64,000 nucleotides of DNA from Nocardia vulneris (GTDB lineage Bacteria; Actinomycetota; Actinomycetes; Mycobacteriales; Mycobacteriaceae): assembly GCF_001613425.1 (NCBI RefSeq), contig NZ_BDCI01000004.1, forward strand, positions 434,001-498,000, in the 5' to 3' direction. Each line of letters starts with the position of its first letter. The stretch's first letter is position 1. The position numbers and the translations under genes were made by a program. The notes beneath the pieces are model-generated. The model made no database searches. It had not been told where the DNA came from and saw only the letters and a program-made list of their open reading frames with translations. Shown here one piece after another: positions 8,828-16,871 of the stretch.

Positions 8828-10168
8828 ATGAACATCTCGAAAACCACACGGCGCAGCAAGATCTGGGTTCGCTGGCTGGTGCTGCACGGCGCGGCGGGCG
8901 TCATGCTGCGGATGATGGCGCGCCGCGGCGACCCGTTCGCCACCCTGCTGGTCGGGCCGGGGCGCGGCATCGATCCCTACCCCGACATGGAACGAATCCG
9001 CGCCGCGGGCCGGATCGTGCCGACCCCGTTGCTCAACCTCACCGTCGACCTCGAGGTCTGCCGGACCATCATGCGGGACAGTCGATTCGGGGCCACCAAG
9101 CCCAGCCACATGAGCATGCCGAAACCGGTGCGCTGGATGTTGGAGCACACCGGAGGGGACCTGCCCAACCCCACCGATCCGCCCGCGCTGATCGCCCTGG
9201 ACCCACCGGACCACAGTCGCTTGCGCCGTCCCGTCGTCGCCGCCTTCACCGCCGCGGCCATGCGGGACATGACCGATCGCATCGGCGTGGTGGCCGATCA
9301 ACTGCTCGACGAGCTGGAACCGCGCTCGCACGCCGACCTGATCGCCGATTTCGCGGCCAAACTGCCGGTCGCGATCATCGCGCACCTGCTCGGCGTCCCG
9401 GAGCAGGATCATCCGAAGCTGCTCGAATGGGGCAACAGCGGGGCGCCACTGTTCGACATCGGGGTACGCCACGAGGGCTACCGCACCGGCATCGAGGGCC
9501 TCACCGACGCACAACAGTACTTCAGCGACCACGTCGACCGGTTGCGAATCCAGCCGGGCCCCAGCATCTTCGGTCACGTCGTGGCGACGAGCGGGCTGGC
9601 GCAGCACGAACTGATGGCCACCGCGTCGATCATCATGGGCGCCGGGTTCGAGACGGCGATGAACATGCTCGGCAGCGGTATCGTGCTGCTGCTGCGCAAT
9701 CCCGGCCAACTCGCCAAACTCCAGGCAGACCCGGAGCAGTGGGCGAGCGCCGTGGAAGAGATCCTGCGCATCGAGAGCCCCGCGCAGATGACCATGCGCA
9801 CCGCGCACGAGGACGTCGAGGTCGCCGGGCACCGGATCCGCGCGGGCGAGGTGGTGATGCTGCTGCTCGGCGGCGCCAACCGCGATCCCGAACGCTTCAC
9901 CGAACCGGCGACCTTCGACATCGGCCGCGAAAGAGTGCGTGAGCACATCGCTTTCGGCCAAGGCATCCACACCTGCCTCGGCGCCCGCCTGGCCCGCCTC
10001 GAAGGCACCATCGGCCTGCGCAAGCTGTTCGAACGCTTCCCTGACCTCGCCCTGGACGGCACCCCCGAACTCCGCGGCCTAGCCGTCCTCCGCGGCTACG
10101 ACCGCGTCCCCGTCCGCCTCCGCACCCCCTCCGCCCACCCAACCCCCCACCTCGCCGCCACCCCTTGA
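8828..10168 (+). CDS. Cytochrome P450 (cluster tailoring enzyme)
   Basis: A 446-residue soluble-type bacterial P450. Features: I-helix oxygen-binding motif AGFETA, K-helix EEILR (ExxR) and the heme loop FGQGIHTCLGARLA with the axial Cys at about residue 383. The N-terminal 40 residues include a short hydrophobic run (WVRWLVLHGAAGVMLRMM) that may bring the protein to the membrane near the UbiA partner. ATG 8828 follows AAAGGA. It is the last gene of the operon, 21 bp after the UbiA gene, and a strong hairpin follows its stop. The likely job is late oxidation or cyclisation of the prenylated product. The C-terminal 30 residues are rich in Pro, Thr and His and poorly constrained. Confidence 0.9.
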   Translation: MNISKTTRRSKIWVRWLVLHGAAGVMLRMMARRGDPFATLLVGPGRGIDPYPDMERIRAAGRIVPTPLLNLTVDLEVCRTIMRDSRFGATKPSHMSMPKPVRWMLEHTGGDLPNPTDPPALIALDPPDHSRLRRPVVAAFTAAAMRDMTDRIGVVADQLLDELEPRSHADLIADFAAKLPVAIIAHLLGVPEQDHPKLLEWGNSGAPLFDIGVRHEGYRTGIEGLTDAQQYFSDHVDRLRIQPGPSIFGHVVATSGLAQHELMATASIIMGAGFETAMNMLGSGIVLLLRNPGQLAKLQADPEQWASAVEEILRIESPAQMTMRTAHEDVEVAGHRIRAGEVVMLLLGGANRDPERFTEPATFDIGRERVREHIAFGQGIHTCLGARLARLEGTIGLRKLFERFPDLALDGTPELRGLAVLRGYDRVPVRLRTPSAHPTPHLAATP

Positions 10169-10182
10169 CCCTCCGCATCCCC

Positions 10183-10226
10183 TTGGCCGCCCGCGAATTT
10201 CGGCATCACTGCCCGCGGGCGGCCAA
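10183..10226. terminator. Bidirectional hairpin between P450 and sigma factor genes
   Basis: A perfect 13-bp inverted repeat, TTGGCCGCCCGCG (10183-10195) and its complement (10214-10226), with an 18-base loop. It lies between two convergent genes and has no clear U-tract, as is common in actinobacteria. It marks the end of the biosynthetic operon. Confidence 0.65.
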
Positions 10227-10237
10227 CGCGCTTCAAC

Positions 10238-11227
10238 TCAAAGTGCTTGTGCTGGCGTAGATTTCACCATGGCAGCCAAATGACAACTCGGCGTGCACCA
10301 GTGCGGATGTCGCGGGGCCACGCGAGCGAGGGTACGTAGTTTGATCGGGCTGACCACGGAGTAGATGCCGCGGATGGTGTGCGTGTCCGGGTTCAGGTCG
10401 AGTGCGACGAGGGCGAAGGGGGTGTTGTCGCGGGAGAGCAGGATGGCGGGTCCGCCGTTGGCGTGCACCAGGGACGGCGTGAGGTGGTCCAGCAGTAGTG
10501 CCGCGGCGCCGTCGCGTAGGCGCAGCACCTTGTCGCGTCCGAGGATGACGCGCCGGGCGGTCTTGGCGAAGCCGCCGCTGTCGGTCCACATCGCCACGTC
10601 GGGGGCGAGCAACTCCAGCAGCGCAGTGAGATCGCCGCCCTGCGAGGCGACCAGGAACCGTGCGGTCACCGCCCGTCGCACCTCGGGGTCGGCCGGATAG
10701 CGTCCGCGCCGTTGGCGAATGTGCTGCTGGGCGCGATGACCCACCTGACGGACGGAATCCGGGCTGCGTTCGATGACCTCGGCGATCTCCCGATAGCTGT
10801 AACCGAATGCCTCGTTCAGCACGAAAACGGCGCGTTCCAGCGGGGTCAGCGATTCCAGCACGACCATCATGGCGAACGAGATCGCTTCGGATTGCATCGC
10901 GTTCACCTCGCCGTCCACGTCGGTCGGCAACGGTTCGGGCAGCCACAGGCCAGGGTAGGTCTCCCGCTCACGGCGGGCGCGGTGCAGCCGGGCGAGCGCG
11001 TCGTTGACCCCGATCCGGACCAGGTAGGCCCGCACGTTGACGATGTCGGCCCGGCGGACCGCGGCCCAAGCCAGCCAGGTCTCCTGGACGACGTCCTCCG
11101 CCTCGGCCACCGAGCCGAGCAGGTTGTAGCTGACCGCGAAAATCAGGTGCCGATGCGGTTCGAACGCTGTGGTGGCCTCGTCCAGCGCCGCCGAGACCGT
11201 CGCATCGCCCGGTGTGACATGAACCAC
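10238..11227 (-). CDS. sigJ: ECF41 / SigJ-type sigma factor with SnoaL-like C-terminal domain
   Basis: A 329-residue extracytoplasmic-function sigma factor. Sigma region 2 is visible (LIFAVSYNLLGSVAEAEDVVQETWLAW), region 4 follows (LTPLERAVFVLNEAFGYSY and IAEVIERSPDSVRQ), and the WLPEPL linker is typical of ECF41. The C-terminal third is a SnoaL-like fold that modulates activity in this group, which usually has no separate anti-sigma factor. GTG 11227 is the only upstream start that keeps region 2 intact; its ribosome site is poor. It is divergent from the MMPL gene, and the intergenic DNA contains the ECF41-type hexamer TGTCACA facing both ways. Probable regulation is therefore of itself and of the transporter. 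Its last codons share 14 bp with the end of the S9 peptidase gene. Confidence 0.9.
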   Translation of the reverse strand: MVHVTPGDATVSAALDEATTAFEPHRHLIFAVSYNLLGSVAEAEDVVQETWLAWAAVRRADIVNVRAYLVRIGVNDALARLHRARRERETYPGLWLPEPLPTDVDGEVNAMQSEAISFAMMVVLESLTPLERAVFVLNEAFGYSYREIAEVIERSPDSVRQVGHRAQQHIRQRRGRYPADPEVRRAVTARFLVASQGGDLTALLELLAPDVAMWTDSGGFAKTARRVILGRDKVLRLRDGAAALLLDHLTPSLVHANGGPAILLSRDNTPFALVALDLNPDTHTIRGIYSVVSPIKLRTLARVAPRHPHWCTPSCHLAAMVKSTPAQAL

Positions 11228-11266
11228 CCAATCATGATGTCACACTTCCGGTTCGCCAAATCTCCT
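11213..11266. promoter_or_regulatory. Mirror-image ECF41-type promoter elements between sigJ and mmpL
   Basis: TGTGACAT (11213-11220) and ATGTCACA (11237-11244) form a perfect 8-bp inverted repeat with a 16-bp spacer. Read outward in each direction, TGTCACA is followed after exactly 16 bp by TCTC: rightward TGTCACA 11238-11244 and TCTCCT 11261-11266. Reported ECF41/SigJ promoters have a TGTCACA-like -35 and a CGTC-type -10 at this spacing, so the right-hand copy is a good promoter candidate for the MMPL gene, with transcription starting about 30 bp before its ATG. The left-hand copy overlaps the assigned sigJ start and would need a later start codon to work. Confidence 0.6.
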
Positions 11267-11300
11267 ACAGGTACCTGAACCCTATGACGGGAGGAAAGTC

Positions 11301-13514
11301 ATGTTGGAGCGGCTTTCAGCGCTGATCGTGCGCCGATCGCGAAGCTTTCTGATCCTCGCTGTTGTGCTCGTATTCGCCGGTGGCGCAGCGGGTTCCGCGC
11401 TCTACCCGAAGCTGTCGGCGGGTGGCTTCGCGGTGGCGGATTCGGATTCGGCACGCGGTGCGGAGCTGCTGCAGTCGGAGTTCGGCCGGCATGCCTCGAA
11501 TCTGACCCTGCTGGTGTCCGGCCCGGACGGAGTCGACGCTCCCGACGCCGTCCGGGACGGGCAGGCCCTGGCGCAGCGGCTGGCCATCGAACCGGAGGTC
11601 GTCGGTGTCAGCTCGTATTGGACCAGCGGGCAGGCACCGCAGCTGCGTAGCCGCGACGGTGAGCAGGCACTTGTCCTAGGAACCATCGCGGGCGACGAAA
11701 CGGCGGTCGAGCAGCGGATCACCGATATCCAGCGGGAGTACCAGAAGGACTTCGGCAGCCTGCGGGTCAAGGTCGGCGGCAACGCCCTGTTCCAGCACGA
11801 GATGAATGTGCAGGGCCAGAAGGACGCGACGAAAGGCGAGTCGCTGGCCTTCCCGATCACCCTGGTCCTGCTCGTGCTCATCTTCGGCAGCGTCGTCGCG
11901 GCGTTGACGCCGCTCGCGGTGGCGATCGTGGCAATGCTGATCTGCATGGGGCTCATGTGGGTCCTGCTGTCCGTCACCACCCTGTCGTCACTGGCCATCA
12001 GTGTCGTGACGCTGCTCGGGCTCGGCCTGGCGATCGACTACAGCCTGCTGTTCGTCAACCGCTACCGCGAGGAACTGCGCGCGGGGCGCGACGTTCCGGA
12101 CGCCATCCGGATCACGATGGGCTCGGCGGGACGCACGGTGATCTTCTCCGCGATCACCGTCGCCATCGCCTTGACCGGATTGATCTGGTTCCCGCTGGAC
12201 GCGATCCGCTCGATGGGCTACGTCGGCGTGCTGACCGGGTTGACCGCGGGCGCCACCGCGGTCACCGTGCTGCCCGCGCTGCTCGTCGCGCTCGGACCGC
12301 GGATCGAGAAGTGGCGGGTGCTCCGGCATCGGCCCGCCGCGGTCGAAACCGATGTGACCGAAGGGTTCTGGCATCGGCTGGCCTCGGCCGTGATGCGGCG
12401 GCCGATCCCGGTGGCCGTCCTGGTGACCGCGGTCCTGCTGCTGCTCGGCGCACCGGCGCTCGGCATGAAATTGGGTATGCCGGACGAGCGGATCCTGCCG
12501 ACGTCGACGATGGCACGGCAGGTCGCCGACACCATCCGCAGCGACTTCGACACCAGCGGTCAGAACAGCCTGCTGATCGTCGCCCCCGAAGCGAACACTG
12601 ATCCGGCGGCGATCACCGAATTCGCCACCCGGCTTTCGGAGTTGCCCGCCGTCGCACAGGTGGACACGGCCACCGGCACGTTCGCGTCGGGGCAGCGGAC
12701 AGCGGCCGCCGGCCCGCAAAGCGCCGGATTCACCAACGGGTCCGCGACCTATTTCTCCGTGCTTCCCACACCGGCGGGCGTGAGCGATTCCACCGCGCTG
12801 GTGCAATCGGTGCGGGAGACCGAAGCGCCGTTCCGAACCCTGGTGACCGGCATCGCCGCCGTCAACTACGACGCGACCCGTGCCATCATCGACCGGTTGC
12901 CGTACGCACTCGGTTCGGTGGCGGTTCTGATGGTCGTGTTGTTGTTCCTGGTGACCGGCAGCGTGCTCGTCCCCTTCCTTTCGCTGATCCTCAGCGTGCT
13001 GAGCCTGACCGCCACCTTCGGTGCGCTGGTGTGGATCTTCCAGGACGGGCATCTGGCTTGGCTGCTCGGTGATTTCACCCCGACCGGCACCCTGTCCGCT
13101 TCGGTTCCGGCGATGCTCTTCGGACTCTCCTTCGGGCTCGCGATGGACTACCAGGTCTTCCTGCTCGCGCGCATTCGAGAGGAATACGACAGGTCCGGTG
13201 ACGGCACGGTCGCCGTCGCGGTCGGGCTGGAACGCACCGGGCGGATCGTCACCGCGGCCGCACTGGTCATCTCGGTGGTCTTCCTGGCCTTTACGGTGTC
13301 CGGGATATCGCTGTCGAAGGCGTTCGGCATCGGCTTGCCGCTGGCGGTGCTGATGGATGCCACCCTGGTGCGCGGCGCCCTGCTGCCCGCAACGATGCGA
13401 CTCTGCGGAAAGGCCGCTTGGTGGGCACCGCCTTTCCTGCGTGGCATCTTCGAGCGGACCCGCCTGCACCACGCGGCCGAGCCCGATGTGCCGGTGCGCT
13501 CGGCCGCGAGATAG
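11301..13514 (+). CDS. MMPL-family RND transporter
   Basis: A 737-residue inner-membrane transporter of the mycobacterial-membrane-protein-large type. It has the two-fold layout of the family: one N-terminal helix, a large extracytoplasmic loop, a helix block with the proton-relay motif GLAIDYSLLFVNRYREEL, then a second loop and block with GLAMDYQVFLLARIREEY. ATG 11301 follows a strong GGGAGG six bases upstream. Members export lipids, siderophores or drugs across the mycolate envelope; the cargo here is unknown. It stands alone in its direction, divergent from the ECF41 sigma factor, which probably drives it through the TGTCACA element upstream. Confidence 0.9.
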   Translation: MLERLSALIVRRSRSFLILAVVLVFAGGAAGSALYPKLSAGGFAVADSDSARGAELLQSEFGRHASNLTLLVSGPDGVDAPDAVRDGQALAQRLAIEPEVVGVSSYWTSGQAPQLRSRDGEQALVLGTIAGDETAVEQRITDIQREYQKDFGSLRVKVGGNALFQHEMNVQGQKDATKGESLAFPITLVLLVLIFGSVVAALTPLAVAIVAMLICMGLMWVLLSVTTLSSLAISVVTLLGLGLAIDYSLLFVNRYREELRAGRDVPDAIRITMGSAGRTVIFSAITVAIALTGLIWFPLDAIRSMGYVGVLTGLTAGATAVTVLPALLVALGPRIEKWRVLRHRPAAVETDVTEGFWHRLASAVMRRPIPVAVLVTAVLLLLGAPALGMKLGMPDERILPTSTMARQVADTIRSDFDTSGQNSLLIVAPEANTDPAAITEFATRLSELPAVAQVDTATGTFASGQRTAAAGPQSAGFTNGSATYFSVLPTPAGVSDSTALVQSVRETEAPFRTLVTGIAAVNYDATRAIIDRLPYALGSVAVLMVVLLFLVTGSVLVPFLSLILSVLSLTATFGALVWIFQDGHLAWLLGDFTPTGTLSASVPAMLFGLSFGLAMDYQVFLLARIREEYDRSGDGTVAVAVGLERTGRIVTAAALVISVVFLAFTVSGISLSKAFGIGLPLAVLMDATLVRGALLPATMRLCGKAAWWAPPFLRGIFERTRLHHAAEPDVPVRSAAR

Positions 13515-13515
13515 C

Positions 13516-15432
13516 TCAAAGTGCTTGTACCGATGGGGATCTCGGTTTGTTGAGCGGGCCTTGCCGGCCGTGCAGGTGGTGGGCCAGGAAGCGGTCGACG
13601 AGGTGGAACATTTCTATTTCGTTCTCGTGGTTCACGAAGCCGTGGCCTTCGTTGTCCTTGACCAGGTATTCGACCTCGACGCCGCGGGCGCGCAGGGCGG
13701 TGACCAGGTTGTCGGACTCGGCTTGGACTACCCGGACATCGTTGGCGCCCTGGACTACCAGCAGGGGTGTGCGGATTCGGTCCACGTGGGTGATGGGCGA
13801 GCGCGCCAGCATGTCGGCCTCCTGGGCCGGGTCGTCCGGATCGCCGACGAACAGGTACCAGTTGTTGGCCATCATCGGCCGGGTGAACGGCGGCATGGTC
13901 CGCATGAAGTTCGCGAGGCTCGAGATGCCGCAGTAGTCGATGGCGGCGGCGAAGACATCCGGGGTGCAGGTGACACCGACCAGCGCCGCGTAGCCACCGT
14001 AGGAACCGCCGAAGATCGCCACCCGCGCCGGATCGGCGTAGCCCTGCGCCACCGCCCAGTCGACGCTGTCGATGAGGTCGTCGTGCATCTTGCCGGAGAA
14101 CTCACCGATGGCCGCTTTGACATGGGCTTTCCCGTAGCCGGTCGAACCACGAAAGTTGACCTGCAGCACCGCGTATCCGCGGTTCGCCAGCAGTTGCACG
14201 GCCGGGTCGTACCCCCAGGCGTCCCGCGTCCACGGGCCGCCGTGCACCAGCAACACCAGCGGCAGTCGGTTGGGCGGCACGCCGACCGGCAGCGTCAGAT
14301 ACGACGGCAGGGCCAGTCCGTCGCGCGCGGTGATGGTCACCGGTCGCATCGGGGCCAGATCCACGGGGTTCAGGCGTGGGTAGGCGCGGAACAGCGGGCG
14401 GCTCTCGCCTGAACCGTGGTCGTAAAAGTAGGTGACGCCGGGGTCGCGGTCGTGGGTGAAGGTGACCACCCAGCGTTGACCGCTCAGATCCGAGGACAGG
14501 GTGTGCAGGTCGCCGTCGGACAGGCCGGTCAGCTTCGGCAGCACCTCGGCGAACTGCGGGTCCAGCGCGTGGATCACCTGTCGTTCGCCGGAGTAGCGGG
14601 CCCCGATCAGCTCGCCGGTGCGCCTGCTGACGATGAGCGGCTCGGCGAATGCGGTGATCCCGGCATCGAGATCGAAGGTGGGGTGGCTGTCGACCTCGGT
14701 CTCCTGTCCGGTCGCCAGGTCGAGCCGGGCCAGGCGGGTCCGGTCGGTGCCCCGGTTGGAACCGAGCCACACCCCCGTGCCGTCGGGCGTGATCTGCAGC
14801 GGATTGATCCCCATCGGGTAGTCGGCGCCGTCCCAGACTGCGACGGGGTGCAGTGTCTTCGTGGCGGTGTCCCAGCGGCGCAATTCGACGTCGCCGTCGG
14901 CGGTGAGCGCCATCGCGAACAGGTCACCGGCGTGGCTGCTCAGCCAGTTGTACGTCGCGCCTTGGCTCTCCGCGAGCAGAGTGAGTTCGCCGGTGCCGAG
15001 GTCGAGTTCATACGCGTCGAACGCCGCCGGCGTCCGCTTGTTCAGCTGCACGATCGCGGTACCCGGCTTGCCGAGCGGTAACTCGAAACCGAGCAGCCGC
15101 ACGCCGGGAAACGGCGTCAGATCGACGGCCGCGGCGTCCGCGTTCTCCGGATCGACGCGGTAGAGATGCCAGTTCTCGTCGCCGTTGTCGTCCTGGAGGT
15201 AGAGCAGCCACCGCGCATCGTCGGTCCAGCGGTAGTGGAACACGCTGCGGTTGTCGTCCGCGGTGACGCAGCGGGCGGGCTCGGCCCCGTCGAGACGCTG
15301 CACCCACACGTTCAAACGGTGCTGCCACGGTGCCAAATAGGCGATGCGCGTGCCGTCCGGCGAGATCGTCGCGGCGGCGCGCGCCGGTGAACCGAACAGT
15401 TCCTCGACGGGGATGACTGCTGGTAATGCCAT
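13516..15432 (-). CDS. S9-family serine peptidase (prolyl oligopeptidase / acylaminoacyl-peptidase type)
   Basis: A 638-residue probably cytoplasmic enzyme. The N-terminal 370 residues form a WD-like beta-propeller, with repeats such as TISPDGTRIAYLAPW and TPDGTGVWLGSNRG. The C-terminal alpha/beta hydrolase domain has nucleophile motif GGSYGG (Ser near residue 477), then NDVRV with the Asp and NEGHGF with the His. ATG 15432 follows AAAGGA, which fixes the start over an upstream frame beginning at 15489. It is divergent from a MerR regulator 98 bp away, which probably controls it. Substrates are likely short peptides or acyl-peptides. No signal peptide is seen. Confidence 0.88.
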   Translation of the reverse strand: MALPAVIPVEELFGSPARAAATISPDGTRIAYLAPWQHRLNVWVQRLDGAEPARCVTADDNRSVFHYRWTDDARWLLYLQDDNGDENWHLYRVDPENADAAAVDLTPFPGVRLLGFELPLGKPGTAIVQLNKRTPAAFDAYELDLGTGELTLLAESQGATYNWLSSHAGDLFAMALTADGDVELRRWDTATKTLHPVAVWDGADYPMGINPLQITPDGTGVWLGSNRGTDRTRLARLDLATGQETEVDSHPTFDLDAGITAFAEPLIVSRRTGELIGARYSGERQVIHALDPQFAEVLPKLTGLSDGDLHTLSSDLSGQRWVVTFTHDRDPGVTYFYDHGSGESRPLFRAYPRLNPVDLAPMRPVTITARDGLALPSYLTLPVGVPPNRLPLVLLVHGGPWTRDAWGYDPAVQLLANRGYAVLQVNFRGSTGYGKAHVKAAIGEFSGKMHDDLIDSVDWAVAQGYADPARVAIFGGSYGGYAALVGVTCTPDVFAAAIDYCGISSLANFMRTMPPFTRPMMANNWYLFVGDPDDPAQEADMLARSPITHVDRIRTPLLVVQGANDVRVVQAESDNLVTALRARGVEVEYLVKDNEGHGFVNHENEIEMFHLVDRFLAHHLHGRQGPLNKPRSPSVQAL

Positions 15433-15530
15433 GACTGTCCTTTCGCTCGGTACTCCGGTGCCAGCAGACACCGTGCCGTTGCGGCACACTCAAGCCGAAT
15501 GTGCGCGAGGACACGGAGGAGGGACAGCCC

Positions 15531-16265
15531 ATGGCGTGGAGCACCAGCCAGCTCGCCGAGCTGGCAGGCACCACTTTGCGAGCGGTCCGGCACTACCACG
15601 AGGTCGGGTTGCTCGCCGAGCCCGAACGCCGCCCCAACGGCTACAAGAGCTACGGCGTCGCCCACCTGGTGCGGCTGCTGCGCATCAAACGCCTGACCGA
15701 ACTAGGGTTCTCGCTGGCCCAGATCGCTGCCATGGGCACGGCCGACGTCCCGCCGGAACAAGCGTTGCGCACCTTGGACGCCGAGCTGGCCGCGAACATC
15801 GAACGCCTGCAACGGGTCCGCACCGAACTCGCCACCACCATGACGCTGGGCACGCCGACCGATCTCCCGCCCGCGCTGGCCGCCGCCTCCGCCCACGTCG
15901 AACTCTCCGAAACCGACCGGGCTTTCATCGTGGTGCTGTCGCGTGTCCTCGGCCCCGCAGGCATCGAAACCTACATCGAACTCTTCCGGGACTATCACAC
16001 CGAACCCGAAGCCCTCGAATTCGATCGACTCCCCGCCGACGCCGACGACCACACCAAACAGCATCTCGCCGAACGCACCGTCCCCCTGATCCGCGCCCTC
16101 GTCGCCGCCCACCCAGGACTACTCTCCAGCACCGACGACGCCCCCCGCGGCCGCCACTTCGCCGCCGAGGCCATCGGGACCGCCATCGATGATCTGTACA
16201 ACCCTGCGCAACTCGACGTTCTTGCCCGAGTGAGTCGGCTACTCGAGCGCCCTGCCGCGGACTAG
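15531..16265 (+). CDS. MerR-family transcriptional regulator
   Basis: A 244-residue regulator. The N-terminal winged HTH is typical (STSQLAELAGTTLRAVRHYH, then GLLAEPERRPNGYKSY), followed by a coiled-coil helix near residues 75-110 and a C-terminal helical domain without the Cys pattern of metal sensors. ATG 15531 has a strong GGAGGAGGGA upstream; the in-frame GTG 15501 is less likely. It is divergent from the S9 peptidase and probably controls that gene and itself. The effector is unknown. Confidence 0.85.
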   Translation: MAWSTSQLAELAGTTLRAVRHYHEVGLLAEPERRPNGYKSYGVAHLVRLLRIKRLTELGFSLAQIAAMGTADVPPEQALRTLDAELAANIERLQRVRTELATTMTLGTPTDLPPALAAASAHVELSETDRAFIVVLSRVLGPAGIETYIELFRDYHTEPEALEFDRLPADADDHTKQHLAERTVPLIRALVAAHPGLLSSTDDAPRGRHFAAEAIGTAIDDLYNPAQLDVLARVSRLLERPAAD

Positions 16266-16385
16266 ACGGCGAATTCTGTTACATCCCAAGGGCACCCGCC
16301 CTACGCCCGGAACGACCTCGGTGAGCCCCGCATGGCGTGTACCAAGCGACAGCTTGGTGCGTGTCGACACGCGGAATCCCCACAG

Positions 16386-16457
16386 CTGCACCACTTCTCG
16401 GGATCAACACCCTTTCTGGACGCCCACAACCAGTGCAAGTCCCGAGAACTGGTGCAG
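16386..16457. repeat. Inverted repeat, 18-bp arms
   Basis: Arm one CTGCACCACTTCTCGGGA (16386-16403) and arm two TCCCGAGAACTGGTGCAG (16440-16457) are complementary except at one position, with a 36-base loop. It can form a long stem in RNA from either strand. It sits between the convergent MerR and NRPS genes. A terminator, a small mobile-element end or a structured RNA are all possible. Confidence 0.6.
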
Positions 16458-16715
16458 ATCCCAAAGCACCCACACACCATCCGCCCGCCCCCGAAAAGAA
16501 GCGCTCGAGAACGGCACCACAGCCAGACGACCACGCCGGAACAAGCCACCGCGCACCTGACCTGCGCCTACAGCCGGGAACGGCACCCGACGCGCCCAGC
16601 ACTATCCGTGTAACTCCCGCGGCAGGAACACCTGACTGGGCTGGCGAACTTCGGGAGCCAGCCAACAAGCCCAAACGCAACAACACAAGACCAACGCTGC
16701 CCGGCCACCGACAAC

Positions 16716-16793
16716 CCCGAACACAAACCTACGACGACACGTCATGCCCCTGCCGCCGACAACCCGAACACAAACCTACGACGACACGTCATG
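16716..16793 (+). repeat. Two-copy 47-bp tandem repeat
   Basis: A 31-bp core beginning CCCGAACACAAACCTACGAC is exactly repeated at 16716-16746 and 16763-16793, a period of 47 bp. The repeat continues upstream with one single-base indel (CGACAACCCC against CGACAACCC). It looks like a recent short duplication in non-coding DNA. Confidence 0.75.
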
Positions 16794-16871
16794 TCCCGGC
16801 AGCCGACCACCGTAGACGCCACAACCGATTCCGAAGCGACACGGCAACTTCCGTAGAGATCTGTGCGCACG

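Larger units (their letters stand above)
16266..16871. other. Gene-poor 606-bp spacer with repeats
   Basis: Several open frames cross this stretch but none has a start site, codon use or domain that I can support. It is rich in CCACA/ACAAC words on the plus strand, unlike the flanking genes. It holds an 18-bp inverted repeat with a 36-base loop and a two-copy 47-bp tandem repeat, listed separately. It lies downstream of both flanking genes, which converge here, so it may act as a terminator region or be a scar of past insertion. Confidence 0.5.
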
